DNA from: Acidobacteriota bacterium
Lineage (GTDB): Bacteria; Acidobacteriota; Terriglobia; Versatilivoradales; Versatilivoraceae
Assembly (NCBI GenBank): GCA_026706225.1
Contig: JAPOZE010000114.1
Span: forward strand, 1-7,822
Direction of reading: 5' to 3'
Length of the DNA stretch: 7,822 bases
Positions 6,332 through 7,822 of the stretch are shown piece by piece (position 1 is the stretch's first letter; each line of letters starts with the position of its first letter). A model generated the notes under the pieces. It saw only the letters and a list, made by a program, of their open reading frames with translations, was not told the origin of the DNA and did not search any database. The position numbers and the translations under genes were made by a program.

Positions 6332-6381
6332 CTGTGAACAATAACAACTTCACCTCCCTCAATTGTGAATTAAGTTCACAG
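6332..6381. promoter_or_regulatory. candidate operator: cluster of four TGTGAA/TTCACA half-sites
   Basis: Half-sites lie at 6333-6338 (TGTGAA), 6349-6354 (TTCACC, one mismatch), 6364-6369 (TGTGAA) and 6375-6380 (TTCACA). The last two form a 17-nt palindrome, TGTGAA-TTAAG-TTCACA. The outermost arms also form an 8-bp perfect inverted repeat, CTGTGAAC (6332-6339) with GTTCACAG (6374-6381). The spacing suggests two dimer sites on neighbouring helical faces. The cluster overlaps the candidate receptor promoter, so it could repress the receptor and also control the divergent dehydrogenase. It resembles a CRP/FNR site (TGTGA-N6-TCACA) but has N7, so the regulator is left unnamed. Confidence 0.55.
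6341..6369 (-). promoter_or_regulatory. candidate sigma70-type promoter of the receptor gene
   Basis: On the minus strand, TTCACA (6369 to 6364; five of six to TTGACA) is separated by exactly 17 bases from TGTTAT (6346 to 6341; four of six to TATAAT). The expected start near 6334 gives a leader of about 120 nt. The -35 box is one of the TGTGAA/TTCACA half-sites, so a protein bound there would compete with RNA polymerase. Prediction by eye. Confidence 0.35.
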
Positions 6382-6451
6382 CCTTTGCAAGCGGTCAAAA
6401 AGCCGGGAGTAACCCACGGGGAGAATGAACATACAGGCAGCGGCAAACAAG

Positions 6452-6474
6452 CTGCAAACCAGGGTCTATTGCAG
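6452..6474. repeat. short inverted repeat CTGCAA/TTGCAG
   Basis: CTGCAA (6452-6457) and TTGCAG (6469-6474) are exact inverted copies 11 nt apart. GCAAAC also occurs twice with a 10-nt offset near 6443-6459. It could be a second operator, nearer the dehydrogenase, but six-base arms can arise by chance. Confidence 0.25.
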
Positions 6475-6517
6475 ACTACAGAGTCCGATTCACCCTACCG
6501 ATTACCTGGGGCTCGGG

Positions 6518-6523
6518 TACAAT
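6518..6523 (+). promoter_or_regulatory. candidate -10 box of the dehydrogenase gene
   Basis: TACAAT matches TATAAT at five of six bases and lies 71 nt upstream of the ATG. No good -35 hexamer is found at 16-18 nt spacing, so it would need an activator, an alternative sigma factor, or is not the real promoter. Confidence 0.25.
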
Positions 6524-6581
6524 GCTGCGGCGTGGTTACACGAAGAAGGAGCGAATCAGACGAATTTATCGACACTCAGCT

Positions 6582-6586
6582 AGGAG
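6582..6586 (+). promoter_or_regulatory. Shine-Dalgarno of the dehydrogenase gene
   Basis: AGGAG lies eight bases before the ATG at 6595. This sets the start of the dehydrogenase, although the frame is open much further upstream. Confidence 0.75.
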
Positions 6587-6594
6587 CGAACAAC

Positions 6595-7638
6595 ATGACC
6601 AGCCAGCAGGGAGATCAGCCCGTCAGAGTGGTGAATGTGGACTGCGACCGTCCGGATGAGGAGAAGGAACGCCTCTATGCCCCCGAGAGAAAAGCCGTCG
6701 AGGACCTGGGAGGGGAATTGATTCTGCTGTCGGCACAGACCGAGGAGGAAATCATTCGAGCTTGCGCCGGCGCAAGGATCATCCTGACCGAGGGCTTGTT
6801 CACACCCATTAACAGAAGAGTCCTGGAGTCCCTGCCCGATTGCTGGGCCGTGGGCCGCTACGGGATCGGAGTGGACAATATCGATGTCGAGGCCGCCACC
6901 GACTGCGGCATCGTGGTCTTCAACGTGGCCGACTACTGCGTGGAGGAGGTTGCGGACCACGCGGCGGCCCTGGTGCTGTCCTGCGCCCGGCGCGTGGTCA
7001 TCCTGGACCGGCATGTCAGGGCCGGCGGTTGGGACAAGCCTCCGCTGGGGCACCCCCTGCGCCGGATCAGCCGCCTGACGTTGGGTTTGGTCGGGTTCGG
7101 CAACATCGGCCGCCACATGGTCCCCCGCTTGCAGGGATTCGGCATGCGCATTCTGGCCACCGACCCCTACGTGGATCCCCGCCTGGCCGCTGAAGCCGGC
7201 GTGGAGTTGACGTCGCTGGAACGGGTCCTGGGAGAGTCGGACCTGGTGTCCCTGCACACCTTCCTGGCCCCCGGGACCCGGCATCTCATCGGTGCTCCCG
7301 AGTTGGGGCTGATGAAGCCCTCGGCGTTTCTGGTCAACACCAGCCGCGGCGGAGTGGTGGACGAGGAGGCGCTGATACAGGCCTTGAAGGAGCGGCGGAT
7401 CGGCGGCGCCGGTCTGGACGTGACCGAAGAGGAGCCCCTGGGGGTCGACAGCCCCCTCAGAAGCCTGGACAACGTGGTGCTCACCCCCCACCAGGGATCC
7501 AGCTCGGTGGAGTCGGGGCAGGACCTTCGCCGCGGCGTGACCGAGGCCCTCTCCTGCATGATCCAGGGATACTTGCCTCCCTTCGTGTTCAATCGCTCAG
7601 TCAAGCCCCGAGGGGAATTCAAACCCAGGCCGGCATAG
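6595..7638 (+). CDS. D-isomer-specific 2-hydroxyacid dehydrogenase, CtBP-like
   Basis: This predicted cytoplasmic NAD(H)-dependent enzyme interconverts a D-2-hydroxyacid and its 2-oxoacid. It is 347 residues from the ATG at 6595 (AGGAG 8 nt upstream), a normal family length. The N-terminal half of the catalytic domain covers about 1-110 and includes VGRYGIGVDNIDVEAATDCGI (86-106), close to the C-terminal-binding-protein branch. The Rossmann domain has VGFGNIG (166-172, the GxGxxG nucleotide loop), with an acidic residue at D190 ending the second strand, which favours NAD over NADP. The catalytic triad is present: R251 in NTSRGG, E280 in DVTEEEPL, and H299 in LTPHQG, so the enzyme should be active. 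The tail (about 328-347) is Pro/Lys/Arg-rich. It is divergent from the receptor gene across 383 bp and no downstream partner is seen before the window ends. Possible specificities include glycerate, phosphoglycerate, lactate or an aromatic hydroxyacid; the sequence does not decide. Confidence 0.93.
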   Translation: MTSQQGDQPVRVVNVDCDRPDEEKERLYAPERKAVEDLGGELILLSAQTEEEIIRACAGARIILTEGLFTPINRRVLESLPDCWAVGRYGIGVDNIDVEAATDCGIVVFNVADYCVEEVADHAAALVLSCARRVVILDRHVRAGGWDKPPLGHPLRRISRLTLGLVGFGNIGRHMVPRLQGFGMRILATDPYVDPRLAAEAGVELTSLERVLGESDLVSLHTFLAPGTRHLIGAPELGLMKPSAFLVNTSRGGVVDEEALIQALKERRIGGAGLDVTEEEPLGVDSPLRSLDNVVLTPHQGSSSVESGQDLRRGVTEALSCMIQGYLPPFVFNRSVKPRGEFKPRPA

Positions 7639-7668
7639 CTTGTCTGGAACAAACAAAAAAGAGTGATC

Positions 7669-7708
7669 CACGAAGACACACGAAGAACGACGAAGGGCCA
7701 CCAAGCTT
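7669..7708 (+). repeat. four degenerate 10-nt direct repeats, CACGAAG core
   Basis: Units begin at exactly 10-nt steps: CACGAAGACA (7669), CACGAAGAAC (7679), GACGAAGGGC (7689) and CACCAAGCTT (7699), decaying in match from left to right. It begins 31 nt after the dehydrogenase stop. From memory, CACGAAG-rich intergenic repeats occur in many unrelated bacterial genomes; their function is not known to me. With only four copies and no spacers it is not a CRISPR array. Confidence 0.6.
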
Positions 7709-7713
7709 CACGG

Positions 7714-7732
7714 CTCTGCCCCATTGGCAGGG
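7714..7732 (+). terminator. weak hairpin downstream of the dehydrogenase
   Basis: CTGCC (7716-7720) pairs with GGCAG (7726-7730) around CCATT, extendable by a U-G and a C-G pair at the base. No U-tract follows, so a termination role is only a possibility. Confidence 0.2.
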
Positions 7733-7805
7733 ATGAGGCCCGGCAAGCCGACGCAGGCCTCCTCGAACAGCAAGACCCATTGAAAGAGGCACCCCACCCG
7801 GGAGC

Positions 7806-7822
7806 GCGGGCGTCCCGCCCGC
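7806..7822. repeat. REP-like GC palindrome at right edge
   Basis: GCGGGC (7806-7811) and GCCCGC (7817-7822) are perfect inverted copies around GTCCC. The element touches the window end and may extend beyond it. Its style resembles the 2505-2520 hairpin, suggesting a dispersed palindromic family in this genome; that needs the genome to prove. Confidence 0.45.

Larger units (their letters stand above)
6212..6594. other. 383-bp divergent intergenic region
   Basis: This gap separates the minus-strand receptor from the plus-strand dehydrogenase and should hold both promoters. It is visibly more AT-rich around 6332-6381 than the flanking genes. That stretch contains the TGTGAA/TTCACA cluster, with the structured receptor leader on one side and a TACAAT box nearer the dehydrogenase on the other. 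The dehydrogenase frame is open through most of this gap (from 6244), but no start with a ribosome-binding site and no recognisable domain precede 6595, so I treat it as non-coding. Confidence 0.75.
7639..7822. other. non-coding tail with repeats
   Basis: No convincing gene is seen after the dehydrogenase stop. The stretch carries a 10-nt-period CACGAAG repeat, a small hairpin and a palindrome at the edge. An antisense open frame crosses into it from the dehydrogenase but has no domain and looks like a shadow. Confidence 0.6.

Noticed and set aside
6364..6380. Canonical CRP/FNR-type binding site
   Set aside because: The arms TGTGA and TCACA fit, but the spacer is 7 nt instead of 6, and no CRP/FNR-family gene is in the window. 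It was kept as an unnamed operator.
6244..6594. N-terminal extension of the dehydrogenase
   Set aside because: The frame is open, but the extra residues match no part of the family, the ATG at 6595 has AGGAG at good spacing, and the family N-terminus starts right after it.
6580..7491. 303-codon minus-strand open frame opposite the dehydrogenase
   Set aside because: It is in codon register with the dehydrogenase, has no domain, and the dehydrogenase carries the full catalytic triad.
7669..7708. Possible CRISPR array
   Set aside because: The repeats are 10 nt long, contiguous and degenerate with no spacers, and no cas gene is present.

Overview
The window looks like a chromosomal stretch of a GC-rich, Gram-negative bacterium. 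The best guess is Acidobacteriota. The main reason is a 1,210-residue outer-membrane receptor of the 'Oar-like' type (N-terminal carboxypeptidase-regulatory-like domain, TonB-receptor plug, very long beta-barrel), a family greatly expanded in that phylum. The phylum call is inference from family knowledge; no rRNA or tRNA gene is present to confirm it.

Layout, left to right. Positions 1-956 hold two tandem bactofilin genes on the minus strand. The promoter-distal one (1-310) is cut by the left edge. The promoter-proximal one (489-956) is complete but seems to lack one turn of the usual beta-helix. Positions 1084-2352 (minus) encode a DAACS-family (GltP/DctA-like) dicarboxylate or acidic amino acid:cation symporter with all hallmark transport motifs; its start has no Shine-Dalgarno and a candidate promoter lies almost on top of it. 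A 226-bp gap with strong GC-rich hairpins follows. Positions 2579-6211 (minus) encode the TonB-dependent receptor. Its best start is a GTG at 6211 preceded by a perfect AGGAGG, which yields a clean signal peptide. A 383-bp divergent intergenic region (6212-6594) holds a cluster of TGTGAA/TTCACA half-sites overlapping a candidate receptor promoter, and a hairpin-bearing receptor leader. Positions 6595-7638 (plus) encode a CtBP-like D-isomer-specific 2-hydroxyacid dehydrogenase. The last 184 bp are non-coding, with a 10-nt-period CACGAAG repeat and a REP-like palindrome at the right edge.

How the genes might work together: the receptor (outer-membrane uptake), the symporter (inner-membrane uptake of organic anions) and the dehydrogenase (2-hydroxyacid/2-oxoacid interconversion) could form a loose uptake-and-use neighbourhood, with receptor and dehydrogenase sharing a divergent control region. 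This is inference from proximity only. The bactofilins are cytoskeletal and probably unrelated. I see no mobile element, CRISPR array, toxin-antitoxin or defence system, and no convincing new multi-gene system. The most unusual signals are the half-site cluster, the shortened bactofilin, the near-leaderless symporter and the intergenic repeats.
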